From JABFRJ01 sp963847145 (GTDB taxonomy: Bacteria > Pseudomonadota > Alphaproteobacteria > Rhizobiales > Hyphomicrobiaceae), in assembly GCA_963847145.1 (NCBI GenBank), contig CAWJYN010000002.1, forward strand, positions 1-64,000: DNA of 64,000 bases, written 5' to 3'. Position 1 is the stretch's first letter. Every line of letters begins with the position of its first letter. The notes below the pieces were generated by a model. The model saw nothing but the letters and a program-made list of their open reading frames with translations, did not search any database and was not told where the DNA came from. Made by a program: the position numbers and the translations under genes. This document shows, in pieces, positions 22,520-30,910 of the stretch.

Positions 22520-24265
22520 ATGCCTGTGGAAACGTCAAAACACACGGTGCGCACTTCGCTGGCTATGGCCGAGCGCGCCATCCGGCGGCGCTACGCGCGG
22601 TCACTGCATCAGCGTGTCGCCTTTGATGCGCTGACGGAGCTATCCGGCCCAGACGCGGCGCGCTGGCGTCAGATGTTCCATAGCGAGGCAGCACTTCTGG
22701 CGTTGGGCGCCGACGCGCCGGATCAAGAGTTCCGCGATTTCAAGAACCACGTTCTATTCCCGCGTGACGGCTACTGGGGCGGCGCCATCGGCCGGGCCCA
22801 AAGCTGGTATCAGAACCTTGTCGCAGCACTGTCGAAGCGGGAATGGAACAACGCTGCCTACTGCGCTGGTGTCCTATCCCACTATGTGACTGATGCGCTG
22901 CATCCGTTTCATACGGCGCAGTCCGAAGCCGAGAACGACATTCACTTTGCGTGTGATGTGGCGGTTCAGGTGGACTATGGGAACCTACGGACGCTTGCCG
23001 TCACAGCGGCGGCGCCGATCAAACTTGCGGATGGAGCGGGGTTTCTGGCACCGGCGATAGCTGCGGGCGCCGATGCAGCTAATCTTGCCTATGAAGGCCT
23101 GTTGGCGCACTTTGATTTGAGCCGCGCGGTGGCAGACCCGGCAGCCGGGCTCGATGCCGTCGGGCGGCGGATTATGGCGGGCGTGTTGGCAGCGCAGGTT
23201 CAACTGCTGGCCGCGATCCTCAATCGGGCAATTCTTGACGCAGCATCGGAGGCACCGGCGAGCAGTCTTTGGCGGTCCGGACTGACGTCCGCGCTGATGT
23301 TGCCGTTGGTCCATCGGCGCATGCGCAGCCGCCTGTCCGAGGCGCGGCGGCAGATCGCGGTTATGTTCGACGAGGTCCGCGCCAACGGCCGTGCGCAAGC
23401 GTCCGTGCCCGATGAAGAGCGCGTGAAACGCGATCAGTATGCCCGGGATATTGTGGCCACGCGCGCTCCGGTCAACATCGGCAACGTGTTTCCGCTGGAC
23501 GCACGGCGGACCACCGTAGTTCTCCGGCCAACGGCTGTGAACACTGCCCCAGTGAGCGATGACGGTGACGATACGGGCGGCGAAGTCGTTGTCCTGCAGC
23601 GGCGGCGCGCGGTTATCGATCTGCCACGGCCGGCGCCCCGCTGGGTCAAACCCGATGCGGTTCGCAGCCGTGCTGACGTTCTCAAGTCTTCTGCTGCTCA
23701 GCCCACGGTCATGCCAATTCCCGTGGCGTCTCCTGAGCGGGCAACACAGGCCGCAGCGCCCGCAACCGCCGGTGTTGGTCATGCGGCGGCGGCCATGCTG
23801 CTGCCTGCGTCGACCGAGGGGCTCTCGAACTTCAGGGACCGCCGCCTGCAGCGGACCGAGGAGCCGGGCGGCACCATTCCCGGCGTCGGGCCGGTCGATG
23901 CGCTGATCCTGCGCGCCGCCGGAGTGGTCACAGCGGAGCGGTTTATCGCCGCCGACGCCGGTGAACTCAGCAGCCGGATCGGGCCATTGCCGGTGAACGC
24001 CGACACACTGCGCGGCTGGCAAGCACGGACCCGTCTCATGTTGGCGGTGCCGGGCTTAGCTGGCACTGAAGCCGACTTGCTGCTCGGCAGCGGCTACGCA
24101 ACAGCGGCTGCAATCGCGGATGCCGACGCAGAGAAAGTTTGCGCCGACATCCTCGCGTTTGTGACGACGGAGGCCGGGCGGCAGGCACTCGCCGTCGGTT
24201 CGCCCCCTGACGTGGCCAAAGTGCGGGCGATGGTCGAGGCCGCGCGCGCCGCGCAAGCGGCGTAA
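22520..24265 (+). CDS. Zinc-dependent phospholipase C-like domain fused to DUF4332 helix-hairpin-helix
   Basis: A 581-aa protein in two parts. The N-terminal 280 residues are an all-helical domain with conserved histidines and acids (FRDFKNHVLFPRDGYW, GVLSHYVTDALHPFHTAQSE), recalling zinc-dependent phospholipase C and S1/P1 nucleases. A low-complexity linker follows. The last 150 residues hold two helix-hairpin-helix-like units (GTIPGVGPVDALILRAAGV and LAVPGLAGTEADLLLGSGY) as in DUF4332. There is no signal peptide, although zinc phospholipases are usually secreted. An action on nucleic acid is possible but is inference. GGGG lies before the ATG at 22520. Confidence 0.65.
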   Translation: MPVETSKHTVRTSLAMAERAIRRRYARSLHQRVAFDALTELSGPDAARWRQMFHSEAALLALGADAPDQEFRDFKNHVLFPRDGYWGGAIGRAQSWYQNLVAALSKREWNNAAYCAGVLSHYVTDALHPFHTAQSEAENDIHFACDVAVQVDYGNLRTLAVTAAAPIKLADGAGFLAPAIAAGADAANLAYEGLLAHFDLSRAVADPAAGLDAVGRRIMAGVLAAQVQLLAAILNRAILDAASEAPASSLWRSGLTSALMLPLVHRRMRSRLSEARRQIAVMFDEVRANGRAQASVPDEERVKRDQYARDIVATRAPVNIGNVFPLDARRTTVVLRPTAVNTAPVSDDGDDTGGEVVVLQRRRAVIDLPRPAPRWVKPDAVRSRADVLKSSAAQPTVMPIPVASPERATQAAAPATAGVGHAAAAMLLPASTEGLSNFRDRRLQRTEEPGGTIPGVGPVDALILRAAGVVTAERFIAADAGELSSRIGPLPVNADTLRGWQARTRLMLAVPGLAGTEADLLLGSGYATAAAIADADAEKVCADILAFVTTEAGRQALAVGSPPDVAKVRAMVEAARAAQAA

Positions 24266-24270
24266 CGCTG

Positions 24271-24462
24271 TCAGTAGCGCTGGATCTGGAGGCCAGTCCA
24301 GAACGTGGCGGCATTTTTGAAACGGGCGCCGTCGTTGTCTTTTTTGAACTTCAGCGGGGTGCCGAACAAGCCCATTTGGGTCGGCTTTGTTTGTGTGGAT
24401 TTGGCCTCCGCAGCCGGAACACTCAAGGCAAGGATCGCAACAGCGGCAAGGATGCGGATCAT
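24271..24462 (-). CDS. Small secreted protein, 63 aa
   Basis: A typical signal peptide (MIRILAAVAILALSVPAAEA) is followed by a 43-residue basic mature part ending TFWTGLQIQRY. A strong ribosome site, AGGAG, lies 6 bases before the ATG. It converges on the phospholipase-like gene, with the stops 5 bases apart. I do not recognise the family. A periplasmic location is likely. Confidence 0.65.
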   Translation of the reverse strand: MIRILAAVAILALSVPAAEAKSTQTKPTQMGLFGTPLKFKKDNDGARFKNAATFWTGLQIQRY

Positions 24463-24700
24463 GATCGGCTCCTATTTCGATGAATGACTGAGGTCTGGAT
24501 GCTTTGTCGCGGCAAGCATCATGAAGATGTGACGCGCCACCCTTGTGTGCGCGCAATAGTGCTGCGGCGGAAGGCGACCTCACCCAGCCGTGAGATGGTT
24601 TGACATGACATGGCTGCCGCCGGCAGGCGGACGCTAATCCGCCAGCAATTGAGCGCGGCAGCCTCTCGCATAAACGTGATGAGGGATTGATCGCGTGCGG

Positions 24701-25105
24701 CTAGTTCACCACGCGGCGGCCTTCTGGACTGTCGAGCGAGAAGGCAGGAACCGCGACATCGAACATTTCGCCGTCCTCGTTGGTCATCTGAAAGCTGCCG
24801 ACCATGATGCCGGATGGCGTCGAGAGCGGACATCCAGATGTGTAGCGGAACGACTCACCGGGTTTGAGTGTGGGAGTTTGCCCGACGACACCGGGGCCGC
24901 GCACTTCCTCGACCCTGCCGGTCTCGTCCGTGATGCGCCAAACGCGGGAGCGCAGTTGCACCGTTTCGCGGCTCTCGTTCTCGATGTCGATGGTGTAGGC
25001 CCAGAAATAGCGGCCTTCGTCCGGATCGGACTCGTCTGTCAGGTATTGCGGCAATACGCTGACCCGGATGCCGCGCGTGACGGCTTCGTAGCTGGAAGAC
25101 GACAT
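24701..25105 (-). CDS. apaG: ApaG (Co2+/Mg2+ efflux-associated protein)
   Basis: A 134-aa single-domain beta-sandwich protein. Hallmarks are VTRGIRVSVLPQYL, FWAYTIDIENES, RSRVWRITDETG, VVGQTPTLKPGESFRYTSG and the closing MTNEDGEMFDVAVPAFSLD. The start at 25105 (MSSSSYEAV) fits the family length, and the upstream in-frame extension is not conserved. ApaG proteins are linked to divalent cation resistance, but the biochemical role is unsettled. The gene is divergent from the CDP-alcohol transferase at 25205. Confidence 0.93.
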   Translation of the reverse strand: MSSSSYEAVTRGIRVSVLPQYLTDESDPDEGRYFWAYTIDIENESRETVQLRSRVWRITDETGRVEEVRGPGVVGQTPTLKPGESFRYTSGCPLSTPSGIMVGSFQMTNEDGEMFDVAVPAFSLDSPEGRRVVN

Positions 25106-25204
25106 GGGTTCGCTTCTCTGTGGGTGCGCGTTGATCTGATCTGATACCATGAACCACGCTGCCATGGTCAACAAAGCCTAGCGGCCTCTGTCATCTGGAG
25201 TCGC

Positions 25205-25832
25205 ATGCTGGACGCGCGCCCCAGACCCTGGATCGGCCCGCCGCTCAACCCGCTGGCGCAGCCGCTGGTGCGTGCCGGGGTTACGGCCGAGGCAGTGACC
25301 TGGGTGGGATGCGGCTTGGGGCTGGCTAGCGCAGCGGCCGTTGCCGGGCATGCGCCAGAGCTGGGGCTGCTGCTGTTCACCCTCGGACGGCTCGCCGATG
25401 GGCTGGATGGCGCGGTGGCGCGCCGCGCAGGCCCGACCGACCGGGGGCGGGTTTCTGGATATTGTCAGCGACTTTCTGGTGTACGCAGCCATCCCGCTGG
25501 CGTTTGCGGTGGCCGATCCGGCTGCCAATGCGCTGGCGGCCGCAGCGATGCTCGCCGGTTTCATCGTAAGTGGTGTGGCGTTCCTCGCGATCGCAACAGG
25601 TGCCGCCAAGCGCGGCTTGGAGACCACAACGCAGGGCGCCAGATCGATCTACTACATGGCGGGACTGACCGAGGGCACCGAGACCATCGCCGTGTTCGCG
25701 GCGATGGTGCTGTGGCCGCCGTGGTATGCTGTTCTGGCGTGGGGCATTGCGGCGGTCTGTGCCGTTTCTGCCGTAGCCAGGATCGCGGCAGCAACTAAAG
25801 TGCTGCGGGAGGGGCAACTGCGCAAACGCTAG
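25205..25832 (+). CDS. CDP-alcohol phosphatidyltransferase family protein (one apparent frameshift)
   Basis: About 208 residues of membrane enzyme. The catalytic motif spans the frame change: LADGLDGAVARRAGPTDRG is read in the first frame and GFLDIVSDFLVYAAIP in the second. The break is in the run GGGGGCGGG at about 25,440, so a one-base homopolymer error is likely. Joined, it gives the full D-G-A-R-G-D-D signature. It ends overlapping the convergent MddA-like gene by 4 bases. This is the second such enzyme in the window. The substrate alcohol is unknown. Confidence 0.75.
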
Positions 25833-26611
25833 ACCTTTTTGCGTGCCGCGATTTCTGCTGGTTCCGCAGCGTCGGTCCCGCGCCGCGTCATGCGCCTGGG
25901 GATCAGCATCGACACGCGTTCCTTGTAGCGGCGGTAGTCGTCGCCGAACATCTCGACCAGATCGCGCTCTTCAAGCCAGATGCCGACGAAGATGTAGGCG
26001 GTGGTGACGGCTGCGAACAGCAGGTGCCCAACCGTCATCACCGGCGTCGCCCAGAAGGCAATGATGAAGCCGAGATAGATCGGATGGCGCACGAACTTGT
26101 AATAAAGCGGCGTGCGGAAGCGTGGCGCTGGCATGTCTTGGCCTGACAGATTGTTGGCGACCTGATGCAGCCCGAACAATTCGAAGTGATTGATCAGGAA
26201 TGTGCTGGTCAGCACGATCAACCAACCGAGCAGCGACACTGCCGTCACCAGCATGGCAACATTTGAGTTTCTTATCTCCCAGATTACATCCGGTAGCGCC
26301 CGCCACTGCCAGAACAGCAACACCAACGCGAGGCTAGAGAGCGCCACATACGTGCTGCGCTCCACGGCCTTCGGCACGAATTGCGTCCACCATTGCTTGA
26401 ACCCCTGGCGCGCCATCACGCTGTGCTGCAACGCGAACACCGCCATCAGCGCGAGGTTGACAGCCAGCGCCTCGGGCAGCGGCACAATGGTCCCGTTGTC
26501 AATTGTCTTGGGCACGTAGAGCCCGCCAACAAAGCCGATGGCATAGAGAAAAGTGACGAAGAAGAAGGCGTAGGACGCCACGCCGTAGCCGAATGCCAAT
26601 AACCTGCCCAT
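25829..26611 (-). CDS. mddA: Methanethiol S-methyltransferase-like membrane protein (MddA/NnrU-like)
   Basis: A 260-aa membrane protein with about five hydrophobic segments. Features shared with MddA are FFVTFLYAIGFVGGLYVPK, ALQHSVMARQGFKQWWT, INHFELFGLHQV, FVRHPIYLGFIIAFWATP and the C-terminal GIWLEERDLVEMFGDDYRRY. MddA methylates methanethiol to dimethylsulfide with SAM. Close relatives include NnrU and isoprenylcysteine methyltransferases, so the substrate is likely but not certain. AGGAG lies 7 bases before the ATG. The gene is divergent from the CadC-type regulator, which may control it. Confidence 0.78.
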   Translation of the reverse strand: MGRLLAFGYGVASYAFFFVTFLYAIGFVGGLYVPKTIDNGTIVPLPEALAVNLALMAVFALQHSVMARQGFKQWWTQFVPKAVERSTYVALSSLALVLLFWQWRALPDVIWEIRNSNVAMLVTAVSLLGWLIVLTSTFLINHFELFGLHQVANNLSGQDMPAPRFRTPLYYKFVRHPIYLGFIIAFWATPVMTVGHLLFAAVTTAYIFVGIWLEERDLVEMFGDDYRRYKERVSMLIPRRMTRRGTDAAEPAEIAARKKV

Positions 26612-26813
26612 AAGAATCTCCTGCTGTTCCGGGGGGAATAGATCGTCGTATTGGCCGATGGCATGTGTGGATGCGACGGACGGTTTAGTGCCATCGAGGT
26701 CCCCGCAGTATGCAGCCGCTGGGCCGCAAAGACTTTGCCAAGCCCTTGATTTGTCCCCGACAAGCGCGTGAGTATCCCTTGAGATTGGCTCGGTGGCCGC
26801 CTGGAGACCCTGT

Positions 26814-28370
26814 GTGAAAGTTCTTTTTGCCGACCACATGCTCGACAACGAACGGCGCGAGCTGTGCCGCGGCGCGGAAAGCATCGCCGTCGAACCGCAG
26901 GTGTTCGATCTGCTGGTCTATCTCGTCGAGAACCGCGATCGCGTCGTCAGCAAAGACGATCTTATGACCTCGGTGTGGGGCGGTCGTATCGTGTCTGAAT
27001 CGACGCTAACCAGCCGCATCAATGCCGCGCGCAAGGCCATCGGCGATACCGGGCGCGAGCAGAAGCTGATCCGCACCATTGCCCGCAAAGGCTTCCGTTT
27101 TGTCGGCGATGTCCGGCTGCCATCACCCGCCAACGACACCGCCTACCCGGCCGGCACGCCACCCGATGGCAGCCCCGAACCGGCGCGTCCGGCCATCGCC
27201 GTGCTGCCCTTCGTCAACATGAGCGGCAACCCCGAGCAGGAGTACTTCTCCGAGGGCATCAGCGAAGACATCATCACCGCTCTGTCCAAGCTGCGCTGGT
27301 TCTTGGTCATCGCGCGCACCTCGTCGTTTATCTACAAGGACAAAGCCGTCCACCTCCGCCAGATCGCTGCCGAGTTGGGCGTGCGCTATGTGGTTGAAGG
27401 CAGCGTCCGCCAGGGCGGCGATCGCGTGCGCATCACCGTGCAGCTCAACGACGTTGCCACCGGCAGCCACATCTGGGCCGAGCGCTACGATCGCAGTCTC
27501 GCCGATGTGTTCGCCGTGCAGGACGAGATCACCGAAGCCATCGTCGCCACCATCGAACCGCAGCTCTATGTGGCCGAAAACTTTCGCGCCCAGCGAAAGC
27601 CACCCGACAGCATGGACGCCTGGGATCTCGCCATGCGCGGGCTGTCCCACTACTGGCGCGTGACGCGGCAGGACAACATCGTTGCCCAGGCACTGCTGGA
27701 GAAGGCGATCGTGCTTGATCCGCATTACGGCCAAGCCCTCGGCGTGCTCGCCACCAGTCATACTTTTGGTGCCCACAACGGGTGGGAGGACATGAGCACC
27801 GCGCTGCTGGTTGCCAGTCAAGCGGCGGAGGCGGCCATCCTCGCCGATAACGAGGACCCCTGGGCGCATTATGCGCTCGGCTGTGTGCATCTTTTCTTAC
27901 GCCGCTTCGACGACAGCCTTGCCGACTATGCAATGGCCTTGCGCCTCAATCCGAATTTCTCGCTGGCACAAGGTTACTACGGCTTGGCGCTGTCGTATTG
28001 TGGCCGCTGGGAGGAGGGCGCCACCGCAGCCCGCCGTGCGCTTCGCGCCAGCAGCCCTCACGATCCATTCTCGGCGATCTACAACTCCATCATGTCATAC
28101 GCGATGTTCTGCGGCCGCCGCTACGACGAGGCTATGCGGCTGTCGCGCGAAGCCATCCGCCAGCGCGGCGATTTCGTGGGCGCGCTCCGCGTCTTCACAG
28201 CCGCCGCCGGGATGGCCGGCGAACGCGACGCCGCAAATGCAACGCTGCAGCACCTGCGCGCCGCCCAGCCCAACATCTCACTCGCCTGGATCGAGCAGCA
28301 CATGCCGATTAAACTCGATAGCGAGCGCGAGCATTATCTCGAAGGGTTCCGCCGCGCAGGAATGCGATGA
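26814..28370 (+). CDS. CadC/OmpR-type winged-helix regulator with TolB-like and TPR domains
   Basis: A 518-aa protein. The N-terminal 100 residues form a winged-helix DNA-binding domain (VEPQVFDLLVYLVENRDRVV, VSESTLTSRINAARKAIGD, ARKGFRFVGDV). Next comes a TolB/FlgO-like domain of the adenylate-cyclase-associated type (AIAVLPFVNMSGNPEQEYFS, GVRYVVEGSVRQGGDRVRI, ITVQLNDVATGSHIWAERYD). Several TPR-like repeats fill the C-terminus. This family has no receiver domain and its signal is unknown. GTG at 26814 follows CTGGAG. It is divergent from the MddA-like gene with about 200 bases between, room for a shared operator. Confidence 0.85.
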   Translation: MKVLFADHMLDNERRELCRGAESIAVEPQVFDLLVYLVENRDRVVSKDDLMTSVWGGRIVSESTLTSRINAARKAIGDTGREQKLIRTIARKGFRFVGDVRLPSPANDTAYPAGTPPDGSPEPARPAIAVLPFVNMSGNPEQEYFSEGISEDIITALSKLRWFLVIARTSSFIYKDKAVHLRQIAAELGVRYVVEGSVRQGGDRVRITVQLNDVATGSHIWAERYDRSLADVFAVQDEITEAIVATIEPQLYVAENFRAQRKPPDSMDAWDLAMRGLSHYWRVTRQDNIVAQALLEKAIVLDPHYGQALGVLATSHTFGAHNGWEDMSTALLVASQAAEAAILADNEDPWAHYALGCVHLFLRRFDDSLADYAMALRLNPNFSLAQGYYGLALSYCGRWEEGATAARRALRASSPHDPFSAIYNSIMSYAMFCGRRYDEAMRLSREAIRQRGDFVGALRVFTAAAGMAGERDAANATLQHLRAAQPNISLAWIEQHMPIKLDSEREHYLEGFRRAGMR

Positions 28371-28451
28371 GGGGCGGCACCCTTTACACCTGCCACTCCA
28401 TCCCTCCATATCTACCGCTCGCCGTCCCCGCCCCCTCTCCCCCGAGCGCCC

Positions 28452-30059
28452 ATGCCCCGATTGAAATCGTCCGTTGCCCCTGAGAGTGCTGACTTCAAGG
28501 CCAATGCGGCGGCGATGGGTGCGCTGGTTGCCGACCTGCAGGCCAAGCGCGCCGTCACGGCCCAAGGCGGCAACGCGAAATCGCGCGAGCGCCACACCAG
28601 CCGTGGCAAACTGCTACCGCGCGAGCGCGTGATGACATTGATCGATCCGGGCTCGCCGTTTCTCGAGTTTTCGCAGATGGCCGCGTGGGGGATGTACGAC
28701 AACGAAATCCACGGCGGCGGCGTCATAACCGGCATCGGCCGCGTGTCGGGCCGCGAGTGCGTCATCGTCTGCAACGACGCCACCATCAAGGGCGGCACCT
28801 ACTACCCGATGACGGTGAAGAAGCACTTGCGCGCTCAAGAGATCGCCCATGCCAACCGTCTGCCGTGCCTCTATCTCGTCGATAGCGGCGGCGCCAACCT
28901 GCCTCACAACGCCGATGTGTTTCCGGATCGCGAACACTTCGGGCGTATTTTTTATAACCAGGCGCGCATGAGCGCCGATCGCGTGCCGCAGATCGCCGCC
29001 GTGCTTGGCAGCTGCACAGCTGGCGGCGCCTATGTGCCGGCCATGTCGGACGAGACCATCATCGTCCGCAAACAAGGCACCATCTTTCTTGCTGGGCCGC
29101 CGCTGGTCAAAGCAGCAACCGGCGAAACCGTCTCGGCCGAAGATCTCGGCGGCGCGGACGTCCACACGCGCCTCTCGGGCGTCGCCGATCACTATGCACT
29201 CAATGATCGTCACGCTTTGCAGATCGCGCGCGATATCGTGGCCAATCTTGGCGCGGCGCGCGCGCCCGACGTCACGCTGCGCGCGGTTCGCGCTCCCGCC
29301 TACGACACGCGCGAACTCGACGGCGTGGTGCCCGCCTCCCTGATGACCCAGTACGACGCGCGCGACATCATCGCGCGGCTGGTGGATGCGTCCGAGTTCG
29401 ACGAGTTCAAAGCCAATTTCGGCACCACCATCGTCACCGGCTTTGCCCATATCGAGGGCATCCCGGTTGCCATCCTCGCCAACAACGGCATTCTCTATTC
29501 GGAGAGTGCGCAGAAGGCCGCGCACTTCATCGAGCTCGCCTGTCAGCGCAAGATCCCGCTCTTGTTTTTGCAAAACATCACCGGCTTCATGGTCGGGCGC
29601 GAAGCGGAAGCCGGTGGCATCGCGCGGCATGGCGCCAAGATGGTCACCGCCGTGTCGTCTGCCAACGTGCCCAAGATCACCGTGCTGATCGGCGGCAGCT
29701 ATGGTGCCGGCAACTACGCTATGTGCGGGCGTGCGTACTCGCCCCGCTTTCTGTTTTCGTGGCCGAACGCGCGCTGCTCGCTGATGGGCGCACCGCAAGC
29801 CGCCTCCGTGCTCGCCACCGTCAAGCGCGACAACTACGACAAGGCGGGCGAGACCTGGTCCGCCGCAGACGAAGCCAAGTTCAAACAACCCACGCTCGAA
29901 CAGTTCGAACGCGAAGGTCACCCTTACTTCATGACCGCGCGTCTCTGGGACGATGGGATTATCGCGCCGAGCGAAACGCGGCGGGTGTTGGGACTAGCGT
30001 TTGCGGCGTGCTTGAACGCCCCGATTGCCGACACGACGTTCGGGGTGTTTCGGATGTGA
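28452..30059 (+). CDS. mccB: Acyl-CoA carboxylase carboxyltransferase subunit, methylcrotonyl-CoA type
   Basis: A 535-aa carboxyltransferase, the length of MccB, which moves carboxyl from biotin to 3-methylcrotonyl-CoA in leucine breakdown. Markers are GGNAKSRERHTSRGKLLPRE, GGTYYPMTVKKHLRAQEIA, LYLVDSGGANLP, GSCTAGGAYVPAMSDETI, LQNITGFMVGR and GGSYGAGNYAMCGRAYSPR. The biotin carboxylase partner (MccA) and the usual acyl-CoA dehydrogenase and hydratase are not adjacent, so a geranyl-CoA or related substrate cannot be excluded. Confidence 0.85.
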   Translation: MPRLKSSVAPESADFKANAAAMGALVADLQAKRAVTAQGGNAKSRERHTSRGKLLPRERVMTLIDPGSPFLEFSQMAAWGMYDNEIHGGGVITGIGRVSGRECVIVCNDATIKGGTYYPMTVKKHLRAQEIAHANRLPCLYLVDSGGANLPHNADVFPDREHFGRIFYNQARMSADRVPQIAAVLGSCTAGGAYVPAMSDETIIVRKQGTIFLAGPPLVKAATGETVSAEDLGGADVHTRLSGVADHYALNDRHALQIARDIVANLGAARAPDVTLRAVRAPAYDTRELDGVVPASLMTQYDARDIIARLVDASEFDEFKANFGTTIVTGFAHIEGIPVAILANNGILYSESAQKAAHFIELACQRKIPLLFLQNITGFMVGREAEAGGIARHGAKMVTAVSSANVPKITVLIGGSYGAGNYAMCGRAYSPRFLFSWPNARCSLMGAPQAASVLATVKRDNYDKAGETWSAADEAKFKQPTLEQFEREGHPYFMTARLWDDGIIAPSETRRVLGLAFAACLNAPIADTTFGVFRM

Positions 30060-30167
30060 GGGGGTAGGCAGCGCGTAGATACGGCTGGTGTGCCATAGGT
30101 GCCGAAGTTGCGCGAAGATGTTGCCTCACGCGTGGCTCAACAAACCCCTAAAAGACGCTGCCGCAGC

Positions 30168-30374
30168 CTAACATTTGCATCTAAATGCGATGCACTGCTG
30201 AACAAACTTATTGGTGTGGTAGGCTTTTTCGCAAGCCGCTTTACACTGTGGAGTACAAATAGCGCCCTTCGTTTGGGCAGCCGTCGGCGCCGCCGCAAAG
30301 ATGGAGACCGTCGAGGCAATAGCAACGGCTGCTGCACACGTCAGCAAGAATTTTTGGGAACCAGCGCGCGACAT
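30168..30374 (-). CDS. Secreted six-cysteine cationic peptide (defensin-like spacing)
   Basis: A 68-aa precursor. A signal peptide (FLLTCAAAVAIASTVSIFAA) ends near PTAAQ. The mature part is about 35 residues with about +5 net charge and six cysteines spaced C-x3-C-x3-C-x12-C-x4-C-x-C. The combination CxxxC with a terminal CxC is the hallmark of the cysteine-stabilised alpha-beta fold of defensins and scorpion toxins. The glycine usual before the fourth cysteine is missing. GGAGAG lies 8 bases before the ATG at 30374. No immunity or export gene is adjacent. The function is unknown, and the fold is inferred from spacing only. Confidence 0.6.
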   Translation of the reverse strand: MSRAGSQKFLLTCAAAVAIASTVSIFAAAPTAAQTKGAICTPQCKAACEKAYHTNKFVQQCIAFRCKC

Positions 30375-30910
30375 TGTGAACTCTCCAGCGAAAAACACGT
30401 GTCGTAACGATTGTCTCCTTCGACATAATCTAAGAGAAATCTAGCTGCAGCGCGTCACCCGAACTCCAACGACTGAAGCCAATTATACTTCAGAACTATT
30501 ATGCTTCAGTCAGTGTTTTGGCTGTCCTGTCGAGCAGATCTAGTCCGCTTTGCGGCAAGTAGTTGCCGGGCTGCTTTGCGCAAGACGTCGTCCGTGTTTG
30601 ATACATAAAGACAATCGCGCCCGAAACATTACTGAGTTTCTGGCAGTCGTCAATCGACATACATGGAAGGCACGATCCGGATTATATCGTCTCAGCAGCG
30701 GCGGGCGTGCTGGCGAGCTGGGGCTTGCCTGCGCTGCGTGACTTAAATGGCCTCGTGACCGCCACGACAGTTGGGGTGTCCCGGATGTGTGGATTGCGGA
30801 TCAGAAATGTGCGGACTGATGAGTTCAATATTGCGGATTTGAAAAGATGCGCCGCTGCGATTGAATAGATGCAAGCCCTGTCGAACGCGATCAAAGCCAC
30901 GAGCCCCCTC
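30375..30910. other. AT-richer gene-free region
   Basis: About 535 bases with lower GC than the surroundings. Within it, GACTGAAG (30471-30478) and CTTCAGTC (30504-30511) form an inverted repeat, with an additional CTTCAG between them at 30488. This could be an operator or a hairpin. No tRNA, small RNA or convincing open frame was recognised. A 63-codon plus-strand frame here lacks a ribosome site and family features. Confidence 0.4.

Noticed and set aside
28614..29921. 435-codon minus-strand frame opposite mccB
   Set aside because: It has no ribosome site or family features. The plus strand encodes a complete MccB with all motifs.
30550..30741. 63-codon plus-strand frame in the AT-rich gap
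   Set aside because: No ribosome site, no recognisable features and mixed composition.
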